DNA of 64,000 nt from Mycolicibacterium litorale (GCA_002007745.1 CP019882.1:1054001-1118000), one strand, 5' to 3'; shown: positions 8,604 to 19,551, counted from the stretch's first letter. Numbers and translations are program-made. Notes: generated by a model from the sequence alone, not told the origin.

Positions 8604-8978
8604 ATGCCAACCATTCAGCAGCTGGTCCGCAAGGGTCGCCGCGACAAGATCGCCAAGGTGAAGACCGCGGCCCTCAAGGGCAGCCCGCAGCGTCGTGGCG
8701 TGTGCACCCGCGTGTACACCACCACCCCGAAGAAGCCGAACTCGGCGCTTCGGAAGGTCGCGCGTGTTCGCCTGACCAGCGCGGTCGAGGTCACCGCCTA
8801 CATCCCCGGTGAGGGTCACAACCTGCAGGAACACTCCATGGTGCTGGTGCGCGGTGGTCGTGTGAAGGACCTGCCGGGCGTTCGTTACAAGATCATCCGC
8901 GGTTCGCTGGACACCCAGGGCGTCAAGAACCGCAAGCAGGCCCGTAGCCGCTACGGTGCGAAGAAGGAGAAGAGCTGA
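8604..8978 (+). CDS. rpsL: 30S ribosomal protein S12
   Basis: This 124-residue S12 is full length. It sits at the decoding centre and helps set translational accuracy. The two classical streptomycin-resistance positions are wild type: Lys43 in [12 protein letters not shown] and Lys88 in [13 protein letters not shown]. It is the first gene of the str operon and its TGA overlaps the rpsG ATG by one base. The start follows a GAAAGCCGGTAG leader end. Confidence 0.97.
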   Translation: MPTIQQLVRKGRRDKIAKVKTAALKGSPQRRGVCTRVYTTTPKKPNSALRKVARVRLTSAVEVTAYIPGEGHNLQEHSMVLVRGGRVKDLPGVRYKIIRGSLDTQGVKNRKQARSRYGAKKEKS

Positions 8979-9448
8979 TGCCGCGCAAGGGCCCCGCTCC
9001 CAAGCGTCCTCTGGTCAACGACCCGGTGTACGGGTCTCAGCTGGTCACCCAGCTGGTCAACAAAGTGCTGCTCGATGGGAAGAAATCGCTGGCAGAACGC
9101 ATTGTTTATGGTGCGCTCGAACAGGCTCGCGACAAGACCGGAACCGATCCGGTCATCACCCTGAAGCGGGCATTGGACAACGTCAAGCCGGCCCTGGAGG
9201 TCCGCAGTCGCCGCGTCGGTGGCGCCACCTACCAGGTGCCCGTCGAGGTGCGCCCCGATCGCTCGACCACGCTGGCCCTGCGCTGGCTGGTCAGCTTCAG
9301 CAAGGCCCGCCGTGAGAAGACCATGATCGAGCGGCTGGCGAACGAGATCCTCGACGCCAGCAACGGCCTGGGTGCCGCCGTCAAGCGACGTGAGGACACC
9401 CACAAGATGGCCGAGGCGAACCGGGCCTTCGCGCACTACCGCTGGTGA
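8978..9448 (+). CDS. rpsG: 30S ribosomal protein S7
   Basis: This 156-residue S7 organises the 3' major domain of 16S rRNA. The N-terminal [11 protein letters not shown] and the [16 protein letters not shown] segment are family hallmarks. It is coupled to rpsL by a one-base stop/start overlap and is followed 73 bp later by fusA, the standard str operon order. Confidence 0.97.
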   Translation: MPRKGPAPKRPLVNDPVYGSQLVTQLVNKVLLDGKKSLAERIVYGALEQARDKTGTDPVITLKRALDNVKPALEVRSRRVGGATYQVPVEVRPDRSTTLALRWLVSFSKARREKTMIERLANEILDASNGLGAAVKRREDTHKMAEANRAFAHYRW

Positions 9449-9521
9449 CACCGACCTGCGCAGAGCTGCGCGGGTTCAACACCAAAAGCATTAACTCAAG
9501 CGAAAGAGTGGGAATTTAGCC

Positions 9522-11624
9522 GTGGCACAGGACGTGTTGACCGACCTGACGAAGGTCCGCAACATCGGCATCATGGCGCACATCGACGCCGGCAAGACGA
9601 CGACGACTGAGCGCATCCTCTTCTACACCGGTATCAGCTACAAGATCGGTGAGGTGCACGACGGCGCCGCCACGATGGACTGGATGGAGCAGGAGCAGGA
9701 GCGGGGTATCACCATCACCTCGGCTGCGACGACCTGCTTCTGGAACAACAACCAGATCAACATCATCGATACGCCGGGGCACGTCGACTTCACCGTCGAG
9801 GTGGAACGCTCGCTGCGGGTGCTTGACGGCGCCGTGGCGGTCTTCGACGGCAAGGAAGGTGTCGAGCCACAGTCCGAGCAGGTGTGGCGTCAGGCCGACA
9901 AGTACGACGTCCCGCGGATCTGCTTCGTCAACAAGATGGACAAGCTGGGCGCGGACTTCTATTTCTCCGTCCAGACGATGAAGGACCGGTTGGGCGCCAA
10001 CGTCATTCCGATCCAGCTGCCGATCGGCTCCGAAAATGACTTCGAGGGCGTCGTCGACCTGGTCGAGATGAACGCCAAGGTGTGGACCGGCGAGACCAAG
10101 CTCGGCGAGAAGTACGACGTCGTCGAGATCCCCGCGGACCTTCAGGAGAAGGCCGAGGAGTACCGCACCGCGATGATCGAGGCTGTTGCCGAGACCGACG
10201 AGGCGCTGCTGGAGAAGTACCTGGGCGGCGAGGAACTGTCGATCGAGGAGATCAAGGGCGGCCTGCGCAAGCTGACCATCAGCAGCCAGGCCTACCCGGT
10301 GCTGTGCGGTTCGGCGTTCAAGAACAAGGGCGTGCAGCCCATGCTCGACGCCGTCATCGACTACCTGCCCAACCCGCTGGACGTTCCGCCGGCCGAGGGA
10401 CACGTTCCCGGCAAGGAAGACGAGATCATCTCTCGTAAGCCGTCGGCCGACGAGCCGTTCTCGGGCCTGGCCTTCAAGGTCGCGACACACCCGTTCTTCG
10501 GCAAGCTGACCTACGTCCGGGTCTACTCGGGCAAGGTCGACTCGGGCGCGCAGGTCGTCAACTCGACCAAGGGCAAGAAGGAGCGGCTGGGCAAGCTGTT
10601 CCAGATGCACTCCAACAAGGAGAACCCGGTCGAGTCGGCATCCGCCGGCCACATCTACGCGGTCATCGGCCTCAAGGACACCACCACCGGTGACACCTTG
10701 TGCGATCCGAACCATCAGATCGTGCTGGAGTCGATGACGTTCCCCGACCCGGTCATCGAGGTCGCCATCGAGCCCAAGACCAAGAGCGACCAGGAGAAGT
10801 TGGGCACGGCCATCCAGAAGCTGGCCGAGGAAGACCCGACTTTCAAGGTGCACCTTGATCAGGACACCGGTCAGACCGTGATCGGCGGCATGGGCGAGCT
10901 GCACCTGGACATCCTGGTCGACCGCATGCGTCGCGAGTTCAAGGTCGAGGCCAACGTCGGTAAGCCGCAGGTGGCCTACCGCGAGACCATCCGTCGCGCG
11001 GCGAAGAACGTCGAGTACACCCACAAGAAGCAGACCGGTGGCTCGGGCCAGTTCGCGAAGGTCATCATCGACCTCGAGCCGTTCACCGGCGAGGACGGTG
11101 CCACCTACGAGTTCGAGAACAAGGTCACCGGTGGCCGCATCCCGCGTGAGTACATCCCGTCGGTGGATGCCGGCGCCCAGGACGCCATGCAGTACGGCGT
11201 GCTGGCCGGCTACCCGCTGGTGAACGTCAAGGTCACCCTGCTCGACGGTGCCTACCATGACGTCGACTCGTCGGAAATGGCCTTCAAGGTGGCCGGTTCG
11301 CAGGCGATGAAGAAGGCCGCCGCGGCAGCCCAGCCCGTCATCCTGGAACCGATCATGGCCGTCGAGGTCACCACCCCCGAGGACTACATGGGTGACGTGA
11401 TCGGCGACCTGAACTCCCGCCGTGGTCAGATCCAGGCCATGGAGGAGCGCAGCGGTGCCCGTGTCGTCAAGGCGCAGGTTCCGCTGTCGGAGATGTTCGG
11501 CTACGTCGGCGACCTGAGGTCGAAGACGCAGGGCCGGGCTAACTACTCCATGGTGTTCGACTCGTACGCCGAAGTTCCGGCGAACGTGTCGAAGGAGATC
11601 ATCGCGAAGGCGACGGGTCAGTAA
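9522..11624 (+). CDS. fusA: Elongation factor G
   Basis: This 700-residue translocase GTPase has the G1 motif AHIDAGKTT at residues 19-27, then DTPGHVDF (G3) and NKMDK (G4), followed by EF-G domains II-V. It drives tRNA-mRNA translocation and, with RRF, ribosome recycling. The GTG at 9522 gives the usual N terminus. It is the third gene of the str operon. A long opposite-strand open frame across it is a GC-bias shadow. Confidence 0.97.
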   Translation: MAQDVLTDLTKVRNIGIMAHIDAGKTTTTERILFYTGISYKIGEVHDGAATMDWMEQEQERGITITSAATTCFWNNNQINIIDTPGHVDFTVEVERSLRVLDGAVAVFDGKEGVEPQSEQVWRQADKYDVPRICFVNKMDKLGADFYFSVQTMKDRLGANVIPIQLPIGSENDFEGVVDLVEMNAKVWTGETKLGEKYDVVEIPADLQEKAEEYRTAMIEAVAETDEALLEKYLGGEELSIEEIKGGLRKLTISSQAYPVLCGSAFKNKGVQPMLDAVIDYLPNPLDVPPAEGHVPGKEDEIISRKPSADEPFSGLAFKVATHPFFGKLTYVRVYSGKVDSGAQVVNSTKGKKERLGKLFQMHSNKENPVESASAGHIYAVIGLKDTTTGDTLCDPNHQIVLESMTFPDPVIEVAIEPKTKSDQEKLGTAIQKLAEEDPTFKVHLDQDTGQTVIGGMGELHLDILVDRMRREFKVEANVGKPQVAYRETIRRAAKNVEYTHKKQTGGSGQFAKVIIDLEPFTGEDGATYEFENKVTGGRIPREYIPSVDAGAQDAMQYGVLAGYPLVNVKVTLLDGAYHDVDSSEMAFKVAGSQAMKKAAAAAQPVILEPIMAVEVTTPEDYMGDVIGDLNSRRGQIQAMEERSGARVVKAQVPLSEMFGYVGDLRSKTQGRANYSMVFDSYAEVPANVSKEIIAKATGQ

Positions 11625-11748
11625 GCGGAGCGAACGACCCAATAGGGTGGAGCTCAGTAGAAAAACTGGCCTGTCGGCTTGGCAGACCACACAACTGAAA
11701 AACGACAACCTGCTTTAGAAGCACCAACAAGTCCAGGAGGACACAGAA

Positions 11749-12939
11749 GTGGCGAAGGCGAAGTTCGAGCGGACGAAGCCGCACGTCAACATCGGGACCA
11801 TCGGTCACGTTGACCACGGCAAGACCACGCTGACTGCAGCAATCACCAAGGTTCTGCACGACAAGTACCCCGATTTGAACGAGTCGCGCGCATTCGACCA
11901 GATCGACAATGCGCCCGAGGAGCGTCAGCGCGGTATCACCATCAACATCTCCCACGTGGAGTACCAGACCGAGAAGCGTCACTACGCGCACGTCGACGCC
12001 CCCGGTCACGCTGACTACATCAAGAACATGATCACCGGTGCCGCCCAGATGGACGGTGCGATCCTGGTGGTCGCCGCCACCGACGGCCCGATGCCGCAGA
12101 CCCGTGAGCACGTGCTGCTGGCCCGTCAGGTCGGTGTGCCCTACATCCTGGTGGCGCTGAACAAGTCCGACATGGTCGACGACGAGGAGCTCCTCGAGCT
12201 CGTCGAGATGGAGGTCCGCGAACTGCTGGCCGCCCAGGAGTTCGACGAGGACGCCCCGGTGGTGCGGGTGTCGGCGCTCAAGGCCCTCGAGGGCGACCCC
12301 ACCTGGGTCAAGAGCGTCGAAGACCTGATGGACGCGGTTGACGAGTCGATCCCGGATCCGGTCCGCGACACCGACAAGCCGTTCCTGATGCCCGTCGAGG
12401 ACGTTTTCACCATCACCGGCCGCGGCACCGTGGTGACCGGTCGCGTCGAGCGTGGCGTGATCAACGTGAACGAGGAAGTCGAGATCGTCGGCATCCGCCC
12501 CGGCACCACCAAGACCACGGTCACCGGTGTCGAGATGTTCCGCAAGCTGCTCGATCAGGGCCAGGCCGGCGACAACGTCGGTCTGCTGGTCCGCGGTGTC
12601 AAGCGCGAGGACGTCGAGCGCGGTCAGGTCATCGTGAAGCCGGGCACCACCACCCCGCACACGGAGTTCGAGGGCAGCGTCTACATCCTGTCCAAGGACG
12701 AGGGCGGCCGCCACACGCCGTTCTTCAACAACTACCGTCCGCAGTTCTACTTCCGCACCACGGACGTGACCGGCGTCGTGACCCTCCCCGAGGGCACCGA
12801 GATGGTGATGCCCGGTGACAACACCGACATCTCCGTCAAGCTGATCCAGCCCGTGGCCATGGACGAGGGCCTGCGGTTCGCGATCCGTGAAGGTGGTCGC
12901 ACCGTCGGCGCCGGCCGGGTCACCAAGATCATCAAGTAG
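11749..12939 (+). CDS. tuf: Elongation factor Tu
   Basis: This 396-residue EF-Tu delivers aminoacyl-tRNA to the ribosome. The P-loop GHVDHGKT is at residues 19-26, with DAPGHADY and NKSD further on and the two beta-barrel domains after. The GTG at 11749 is preceded by AGGAGG with good spacing. The 124-bp gap after fusA may hold an additional promoter, but none was convincing. A strong intrinsic terminator follows the gene. Confidence 0.97.
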   Translation: MAKAKFERTKPHVNIGTIGHVDHGKTTLTAAITKVLHDKYPDLNESRAFDQIDNAPEERQRGITINISHVEYQTEKRHYAHVDAPGHADYIKNMITGAAQMDGAILVVAATDGPMPQTREHVLLARQVGVPYILVALNKSDMVDDEELLELVEMEVRELLAAQEFDEDAPVVRVSALKALEGDPTWVKSVEDLMDAVDESIPDPVRDTDKPFLMPVEDVFTITGRGTVVTGRVERGVINVNEEVEIVGIRPGTTKTTVTGVEMFRKLLDQGQAGDNVGLLVRGVKREDVERGQVIVKPGTTTPHTEFEGSVYILSKDEGGRHTPFFNNYRPQFYFRTTDVTGVVTLPEGTEMVMPGDNTDISVKLIQPVAMDEGLRFAIREGGRTVGAGRVTKIIK

Positions 12940-12984
12940 GCTCCGCCTACCAATGATCTGAGCATCATCTGATCTAGCACTGCG

Positions 12985-13021
12985 AAAGCGGCGCTCACCT
13001 CCGGGTGGGCGCCGCTTTTCT
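12985..13021 (+). terminator. Intrinsic terminator of tuf / str operon
   Basis: AAAGCGGCGC (12985-12994) pairs with GCGCCGCTTT (13009-13018), with further pairing possible inside the loop, followed by a T-rich tract interrupted by one C. This is a canonical terminator 45 bp after the tuf stop. Confidence 0.9.
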
Positions 13022-13083
13022 TTTGCACCGGAGCAGCAGACCTGGGTGTTAGGCTCTGGCATTCTCACAACGGGGTGGGGCAA

Positions 13084-13386
13084 ATGGACGACGACTACCA
13101 GCCACCGGCATACCCGCCGTCGATTCTCGTCGGCGGCGCGGCGTTGGTCGTCGCCCTGGTCGCGATCGTGGTATCGGTGTTGCTGGTGAGCGCAGCGAGC
13201 GTCGCCGTCCGCAGCGACCGTCCGGCGGTGCCGAACCCGGCGCCCGCACCGGCGCGAACCTTCCAACCCGCGACAGCGGTCGCGGTGCAGCCCGCGACCG
13301 GCCCTTCCCTCGATGGTGTTGTGGACCGCCTCATCCCGCAGTTCCCCGATCTCGACCGACTGCTCGCGCCGTCGCCAGAGCCGTGA
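13084..13386 (+). CDS. Small single-span membrane protein, Pro/Ala-rich
   Basis: This short protein of about 100 residues has an acidic, proline-rich cytoplasmic N terminus (DDDYQPPAYPPS). One long hydrophobic segment follows at residues 15-38, then an Ala/Pro-rich outside region and a short C-terminal helix with VVDRLIPQFPDLDRLLAP. The ATG at 13084 follows a GGGGTGGGG tract; a GTG at 13075 is the alternative. I do not recognise a family. It is followed by the SHOCT-domain protein on the same strand. Confidence 0.55.
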   Translation: MDDDYQPPAYPPSILVGGAALVVALVAIVVSVLLVSAASVAVRSDRPAVPNPAPAPARTFQPATAVAVQPATGPSLDGVVDRLIPQFPDLDRLLAPSPEP

Positions 13387-13443
13387 TGGCCCGAACCCGA
13401 TGGCGCTAGTCTGAGTTCCGGCATCTGCTGGTCGAGAAGGGAC

Positions 13444-14298
13444 ATGGCAATGTTGGGTCGGTATCTCAAGGCGCAGCTGACCGTCCTGCTGTTCGGCGGT
13501 CTGGTCGGACCGATTTTCCTGATCGTCTATTTCGCGCTGGGCACGATGGCGCGTCCGTATCTGAACTGGATGTTCTGGGTGGGGCTGCTGGTCACCGCCG
13601 CAGATGTGCTGGCCGCGTTGTGGTTGACCAACGCCGGCACGAAAGCCGCGGCGCGGCATAGCGAATTGGCGCAGCGCGGCGTCCTGGTGTTGGCGCAGAT
13701 CACCGGAATCTCGGACACCTCGTGGTTTGTGAACGACCAGCAGATGATCAAGGTGAACCTGCACTTCGACGTACCGGGCTATCCCGGATTCGACGCTCAG
13801 GAGACCATGGCGTCCAGCCCCGTGCGGATGCAGATCCTCAACGCCCACAAGCTGGTCGCCCTCGTTGAACCCGGCACCGAGAGGTACGAAATCGATTGGG
13901 ACGCAAGCGCCTTGATTGCCGGTGTGGTCCCCGCACAGTTCACCCTGGCTGAGGACAACAAGACCTACGACCTACGCGGGCAGGCCGGACCGTTGATGGA
14001 GATCATGCAGATCTTGCGGGCCAACAACATTGCGCTGAACGGGGCCATCGACATTCGCTCCAATCCGGTGGTGCGCCAGCAGGTGATGGATGTCGTTCGC
14101 CGCGCCGCCGGTTCGCCCGCCGCGCAGACCCCGCCCCCGGCGTCAGCGCCGCCACCGATGCCGCAGCCGTATCTGCCGCAGATGCCGACGGTCACCACCG
14201 CGCAGCGTCTGCAGGAGTTGGAGACGCTGCGCGCCACCGGCACCATCACCGAGGGCGAATACACCGCCAAGCGTCAGCAGATCCTGTCCGATCTGTGA
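13444..14298 (+). CDS. Membrane protein with C-terminal SHOCT domain (Rv0686-like)
   Basis: This 284-residue protein has two N-terminal transmembrane segments (about residues 10-33 and 40-62), a soluble domain of about 150 residues, a proline-rich linker (225-245) and a C-terminal SHOCT module. The SHOCT module is recognisable from LQELETLRATGTITEGEY. SHOCT domains are short oligomerisation modules of unknown exact role. The ATG at 13450 has better ribosome-binding-site spacing (AGAAGGG) than the ATG at 13444 and may be the real start. Position after tuf matches Rv0686. Confidence 0.65.
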   Translation: MAMLGRYLKAQLTVLLFGGLVGPIFLIVYFALGTMARPYLNWMFWVGLLVTAADVLAALWLTNAGTKAAARHSELAQRGVLVLAQITGISDTSWFVNDQQMIKVNLHFDVPGYPGFDAQETMASSPVRMQILNAHKLVALVEPGTERYEIDWDASALIAGVVPAQFTLAEDNKTYDLRGQAGPLMEIMQILRANNIALNGAIDIRSNPVVRQQVMDVVRRAAGSPAAQTPPPASAPPPMPQPYLPQMPTVTTAQRLQELETLRATGTITEGEYTAKRQQILSDL

Positions 14299-14362
14299 CT
14301 GCTTGCTGATGGCGGTCCGCAGCACCGGCACAAATGTCTTGCCGCGCAGGCGGTATCGAACA

Positions 14363-14415
14363 GGGTCGCGGACGCCGGGCAGCGTGTGTATGACCCGCCC
14401 GGTCGTCCGCGACCC
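14363..14415. terminator. Long GC hairpin between convergent genes
   Basis: An 18-bp stem with a single bulged T (14403) and a 16-nt loop is formed by 14363-14380 and 14397-14415; its outer part GGGTCGCGGACG is a perfect 12-bp inverted repeat. It lies between the SHOCT gene and the convergent small secreted protein gene and has no T tract. It probably acts as a two-way hairpin terminator of the U-tract-less kind proposed for mycobacteria. Confidence 0.6.
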
Positions 14416-14432
14416 AGTCCGCTACTGACTGG

Positions 14433-14681
14433 TTAGCTCCCGCCGACCGGCGGGGTGTTCCCGTTGGGTCCGTATGCCCCGTTCTGGTCATTGGCGTTTC
14501 CGGCGCCACCCGAGGTATCCGGCGGAGTCGCCTGGTTGCCGGACGTCTCGCACATCGACGTCGAGGTCTGCGGAATGGTGCAGTCCTGCGGCGCCGCGGT
14601 CGCGTTCGGTCCAGCCAGCAGCGCGACGGCGAACGCGCCGATGGCCAGAGCAGGTGCGAAGCGGCGGATGGTCACAGACAT
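14433..14681 (-). CDS. Small secreted protein with signal peptide
   Basis: This 82-residue protein has a Sec signal peptide: RRF charges, a hydrophobic core of about 18 residues and an ATAAP cleavage region near residue 28. The mature part is about 54 residues, rich in Gly, Asn, Pro and Thr, with two cysteines (DCTIPQTSTSMCE) that could form a disulfide. The ATG at 14681 follows AAAGTGAG. I do not recognise the family. It is divergent from the mycofactocin-type dehydrogenase across a 287-bp gap. Confidence 0.6.
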   Translation of the reverse strand: MSVTIRRFAPALAIGAFAVALLAGPNATAAPQDCTIPQTSTSMCETSGNQATPPDTSGGAGNANDQNGAYGPNGNTPPVGGS

Positions 14682-14911
14682 CGTGTTTCTCACTTTCCGA
14701 TCGGGATTTCGCAGCGGCCCAGTGGCTAGGGGCGGGCTGCGGGGCGAGTCTCGGCAGTGCGGTTGGTTCCCGCCCGCAACTCGTGGCGACGAGGGCCGGT
14801 GCCTAGAGCCGGGCCCAAGGCCAATGACTCGCCAATCAGCAATACCCGTGAGTCCAGGAGGCAAACCCCGGGTGGGGTGCTGCGGGCGCATGGCTGCCCC
14901 CGGGAGATGTC

Positions 14912-14925
14912 TAGAACACGTTCCA
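14912..14925. promoter_or_regulatory. Perfect KstR-type operator upstream of the SDR gene
   Basis: TAGAACACGTTCCA matches the published KstR consensus TNNAACNNGTTNNA at every fixed base. It ends 43 bp before the SDR start, and a possible -10 element TACCGT sits at 14936-14941, so the site would overlap the -35 region. KstR represses cholesterol-catabolic genes. Confidence 0.65.
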
Positions 14926-14929
14926 GTGA

Positions 14930-15823
<894 letters not shown>

Positions 15824-15837
15824 CCGCCGACGACGAT

Positions 15838-15859
15838 GCGCCGCAGCGGAGCGCGGCGC
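15838..15859. terminator. GC hairpin between convergent SDR and Usp genes
   Basis: GCGCCGC (15838-15844) pairs with GCGGCGC (15853-15859) around an 8-nt loop, 15 bases after the SDR stop. There is no T tract. It could terminate transcription from either side. Confidence 0.4.
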
Positions 15860-15899
15860 TCAGGAGTGGCGTGATGTGGCCGGCCGCCCGGGGGTGCCG

Positions 15900-16781
15900 T
15901 TAGCCGGGTAGCACCAGCACCGGAACGGGGCTGTGCCGCATGATCTTCGAGCCGCGCGAGCCCAGGAAGACCCGGGCGATGTCCCCGCGTGGTGAGGTGC
16001 CCAGTGCGAGTACCTCACCGTCTTCCCATTCGGCGGCGTCCAATGCCTGATCCCAGCCATTGCCGCTGACGACTTGCAGCACGGCGTCCTCACCCACCAC
16101 TCCGTCGGCACGCAGCAGCGCCAACATCTGCCTGGCGTGTTCCTCCCATGCCGCCAGAATCGAATCCTCGGCGTGCAGGCCGACTTCCGGTGGGTACATG
16201 GTGCGGCCGCGTACCGCGAAGGTGATCACCCGCAGCGGTACGTCGAATCGTCTGGCGTACTCGGCGACCCGCTTGACCACGTCCAGAGCTTCCGGGGTGC
16301 CGGGGTAGGCGCAGGTGATCCTGGTCAGCATCCTGGTGCGTGATCCGCGGTAGCCGCGTGGGGCGATCGCGACCGGCAGCGGCGCGGAGTGCAGCAGCCG
16401 GTCGGCGGTCGATCCCACCACCACCTGCCCGAGTTGACCGTTGGCCGAGGAGCCCAGCACCAGCAGTTCGGCATCGAGTTCAGAGACCACTTCGATCAGT
16501 CCGCCGGACGCCGAGCGGTGAGCGTGGCTGTGATAGGACACGGTGACGCCGTCGCCCAGGGCGGCCAGGTAGCGTTGCGCCTCCTTGGCCGAATCGGCGG
16601 CCAGCTGGTCGGCCCAGGCGGCGTACTCGGCGTCGATGCGGGCCGGTGAGGGCGTGGTCCACGGTTTGGGCACGATGGTGGCGACGGTCAGCGAGGTCCG
16701 CAGGGTGCGAGCCGCGCCGACGCCCAGGTGCAAGGGGGCCGTTCCACTCTTGCCGGCCAAGTAGCCCACCACCACGGTCAT
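15900..16781 (-). CDS. Universal stress protein, two tandem Usp domains
   Basis: This 293-residue cytoplasmic protein has two UspA domains. Domain 1 carries an ATP-binding-type glycine motif (GSSANGQLGQVVVGSTADRL). Domain 2 carries a degenerate version (GTSPRGDIARVFLGSRGSKI). Its ATG overlaps the stop of the upstream permease gene (ATGA), so it is the last gene of the DDAH-RocD-permease-Usp operon. The order matches Rv2319c-Rv2323c as I recall it. Confidence 0.82.
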   Translation of the reverse strand: MTVVVGYLAGKSGTAPLHLGVGAARTLRTSLTVATIVPKPWTTPSPARIDAEYAAWADQLAADSAKEAQRYLAALGDGVTVSYHSHAHRSASGGLIEVVSELDAELLVLGSSANGQLGQVVVGSTADRLLHSAPLPVAIAPRGYRGSRTRMLTRITCAYPGTPEALDVVKRVAEYARRFDVPLRVITFAVRGRTMYPPEVGLHAEDSILAAWEEHARQMLALLRADGVVGEDAVLQVVSGNGWDQALDAAEWEDGEVLALGTSPRGDIARVFLGSRGSKIMRHSPVPVLVLPG

Positions 16782-18274
16782 GACGCGTCCCGGGGCGGGC
16801 TGATGACCTCGACGTCTTCGATTCCGGCTGTGGCGCTTGCCGTCACGCCGCCGCCATCGCCGTTGAGCGCGCTGTGGTGTCGGCCCCAGATGAAGTAGAA
16901 CACCAGCACCACTGCGACCCACCCGGAAAAGGCGATCCAGGTGTACCAGTGCAGGCTGAACAGGATGTAGCCACAGGCCAGCACCGAGAGGACCGGCGTC
17001 ACGGGGTAGCCCGGCACCCGGAATCCGCGGAGTAGGTCGGGTTCGCGGACGCGCAGGATCACCACCCCGACCGAGACGACGATGAAGGCCACCAGGGTTC
17101 CGATCGAGACCATGTCGGCGAGGTAGTTCAGCGGCACCACGCCGGCCAGGATGCTCACCACCACGGCGACGATGATGGTGTTGTTCACCGGTGTCATGCT
17201 GCGCGTGTTGACTTTGGCGAACATCGGCGGCAGCAGTCCGTCGCGGCCCATGGCGAACAGGATGCGGGTCTGGCCGTACAGCGTCACCAGGGTCACCGAG
17301 AAGATGGAGATCACTGCGCCGGCCGCCAGCACCGTGCCCCAGTAGTGGGCACCGGTGACGTTGTCCAGGATGGTGGCCAGGCCGGCTTCTTGCCCTTCGA
17401 AGTCGGTCCAGCTCTGGGCGCCGAGGGCGGCCACCGTGACGAGGATGTAGACCGCAGTCACGGTGATCAGCGCGGCCAGGATGGCGCGCGGCATGGTCTT
17501 CTGCGGGTTCTTCACCTCGTCGCCGGCGGTGGAGACAGCGTCCAGGCCGATGTACGAGAAGAAGATCGTCCCGGCCGCCGAGCCGATCCCGGCGGCGCCC
17601 AACGGCGCGAAGTCGGCGAACCGGTCGGCGTCGAACGCGGTGAAGGCGATTACCGCGAACATCACCAGCACGCCGAGCTTGATCAACACCATGATGGTGT
17701 TGACGGTTGCCGACTCACTGGCGCCACGGATCAGCAGCAGCGCGCACATGACCACCAGGACCACTGCGGGCAGATTCACCACGCCGGGCGCGGTGTCCCA
17801 GGGCGCCGCTGAAATTGCTTGTGGCAGATGATGTCCGAAGAAATTGTCGAGCAGCTTGTTGACGTACTGGCTCCAGCCGACGGCCACCGCGGCGGTGGAC
17901 ACCCCATATTCGAGCAGCAGGCAGGCCGCCACGCCCATCGCGACCACTTCGCCCAGCGTGGTGTAGGCGTAGGAGTACGTCGACCCGGAGACGGGGACGG
18001 CGGAGGCCAGCTCGGCGTAGCAGATCGCCGCCAGGCCGGCAGCGATTCCGGCGATGATGAACGAGACGACCACGCCGGGTCCGGCCTCGGGGACCGCCTC
18101 GGAGAGCACGAAGAAGATACCGGTGCCCACGGTGGCGCCGACCCCGAACATCGTGAGCTGGAAGGTGCCGATACTTCGCTTGAGGTGATCGGATGCGCCG
18201 TGCGCGACGGGGGCGCCGATGACGGGCCGTCGGCGAAGCATCTGCTCGGTCAGATTGATTGACGGGGCCGTCAT
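16778..18274 (-). CDS. rocE: APC-family amino acid permease (RocE-like)
   Basis: This 498-residue permease has about 12-14 transmembrane segments and the APC N-terminal signature GVGATVGTGIFFVLSEAVPEAGPGV (read in two parts), like cationic amino acid transporters. Downstream of RocD and DDAH it probably imports arginine, ornithine or methylarginines. The ATG at 18274 is preceded by GGAGG at proper spacing; an in-frame TTG upstream would swallow that site. Its stop overlaps the Usp start. Confidence 0.82.
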   Translation of the reverse strand: MTAPSINLTEQMLRRRPVIGAPVAHGASDHLKRSIGTFQLTMFGVGATVGTGIFFVLSEAVPEAGPGVVVSFIIAGIAAGLAAICYAELASAVPVSGSTYSYAYTTLGEVVAMGVAACLLLEYGVSTAAVAVGWSQYVNKLLDNFFGHHLPQAISAAPWDTAPGVVNLPAVVLVVMCALLLIRGASESATVNTIMVLIKLGVLVMFAVIAFTAFDADRFADFAPLGAAGIGSAAGTIFFSYIGLDAVSTAGDEVKNPQKTMPRAILAALITVTAVYILVTVAALGAQSWTDFEGQEAGLATILDNVTGAHYWGTVLAAGAVISIFSVTLVTLYGQTRILFAMGRDGLLPPMFAKVNTRSMTPVNNTIIVAVVVSILAGVVPLNYLADMVSIGTLVAFIVVSVGVVILRVREPDLLRGFRVPGYPVTPVLSVLACGYILFSLHWYTWIAFSGWVAVVLVFYFIWGRHHSALNGDGGGVTASATAGIEDVEVISPPRDAS

Positions 18275-18306
18275 GTGCGCCTCCAAGGTCGGCGAGATTT
18301 AGCCGA

Positions 18307-19551
18307 TTATGAGCCTGCCTGGGCCAGTACGCTCGCGAACTGGTCAACCGCCCAGTCGATCTCCGCGCCGGTGATCACCAGCGGTGGGGCGAATCGCAGC
18401 GTCGAACCGTGGGTGTCCTTGACGAGGACACCCCGCTCGGCGAGTGCTTTGCTGAGCGTTTTGCCGGTCCCCAGATCCGGGTCGATGTCCACCCCGGCCC
18501 ACAGCCCCAGTCCACGAACGGCGAGCACCCCGTGGCCGACCAGCGCGCGTAACCGGGCGTGCAGGTGCAAGCCGAGCTCGGCTGAGCGGGTTTGGAATTC
18601 GCCACGCTGCAACATGCCGACCACGGTGTGTCCGATCGCGGCGGCCAGTGGGTTGCCGCCGAACGTGGACCCGTGCTCACCGGGGTTGAGTACCCCGAGG
18701 ACGTCCCGGTCGGCGACCACCGCCGACAGCGGTACGACACCACCGCCGAGCGCCTTGCCGAGCAGGTACACATCGGGAACCACGTCCCAGTGATCACAGG
18801 CGAAGGTGCGGCCGGTGCGAGCCAGGCCGGCCTGGATCTCGTCGGCGATCAGCAGCACGTTCCGCTCGGTGCACAGTTCGCGCAGCCGCGGCAGGTAGCC
18901 GTCGGGTGGGACGATGATGCCGGCCTCGCCCTGGATCGGCTCGACGAGGACGGCGACGGTGTGTTCGTCGATGGCGGCCGCGACGGCGTCGGCGTCACCG
19001 AACGGTACGGAGCGGAAGCCCGGCGTGAACGGGCCGAACCCGCCGCGGGCGCTGGGGTCGGAGGAAAAGCTGACGATGCTGATCGTGCGGCCGTGGAAGT
19101 TGTTGTCCGCGACGATGATGTTGGCCATGCCGGCCGGCACACCCTTGACGTCGGCGCCCCATTTCCGCGCGACCTTGATCCCGCTTTCCACCGCCTCGGC
19201 GCCGCTGTTCATCGGCAGCACCATCTCCTTGGCGCAGAGTTCGGCCAGCGCGGCAGCGAACGGGCCGAGCTGGTCGGCATGGAACGCCCGGCTGACCAGG
19301 GTCAGGGCATCGAGCTGGCGGTGTGCGGTGGCGATGATCTCGTCGTTGTGGTGACCGAAGTTCACCGCGGAATAGGCGGCCAGGCAGTCCAGGTAACGTC
19401 GGCCCTCGACGTCGGTGATCCATGCTCCGCGAGCGCTGGTCGCCACCACCGGAAGCGGTGAATAGTTGTGCGCGACATAGGTGTTGTCCAGTTCGATGGC
19501 TCTGGCAGTGGCACCCGCGCCGATCCCGGTCACGGTGTCGGCGACCGTCAT
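18307..19551 (-). CDS. rocD: Ornithine aminotransferase
   Basis: This 414-residue class III PLP aminotransferase converts ornithine plus 2-oxoglutarate to glutamate semialdehyde plus glutamate. NSGAEAVESGIKVARKWG binds the cofactor phosphate, LIADEIQAGLARTGR contains the PLP-contacting Asp, and the PLP lysine lies in LLGKALGGG. The frame is intact, whereas in M. tuberculosis H37Rv the gene is split into rocD1 and rocD2. The start overlaps the DDAH stop (ATGA). Confidence 0.9.
   Translation of the reverse strand: MTVADTVTGIGAGATARAIELDNTYVAHNYSPLPVVATSARGAWITDVEGRRYLDCLAAYSAVNFGHHNDEIIATAHRQLDALTLVSRAFHADQLGPFAAALAELCAKEMVLPMNSGAEAVESGIKVARKWGADVKGVPAGMANIIVADNNFHGRTISIVSFSSDPSARGGFGPFTPGFRSVPFGDADAVAAAIDEHTVAVLVEPIQGEAGIIVPPDGYLPRLRELCTERNVLLIADEIQAGLARTGRTFACDHWDVVPDVYLLGKALGGGVVPLSAVVADRDVLGVLNPGEHGSTFGGNPLAAAIGHTVVGMLQRGEFQTRSAELGLHLHARLRALVGHGVLAVRGLGLWAGVDIDPDLGTGKTLSKALAERGVLVKDTHGSTLRFAPPLVITGAEIDWAVDQFASVLAQAGS

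Noticed and set aside
11625..11748. Separate tuf promoter in the fusA-tuf gap
   Set aside because: A TTGGCA-like element is present, but no -10 element at suitable spacing was found.
9516..13848. Very long opposite-strand open frames across fusA and tuf
   Set aside because: They mirror conserved genes, have low-complexity His/Arg/Leu-rich translations and no family features; they arise from GC-rich codon bias.
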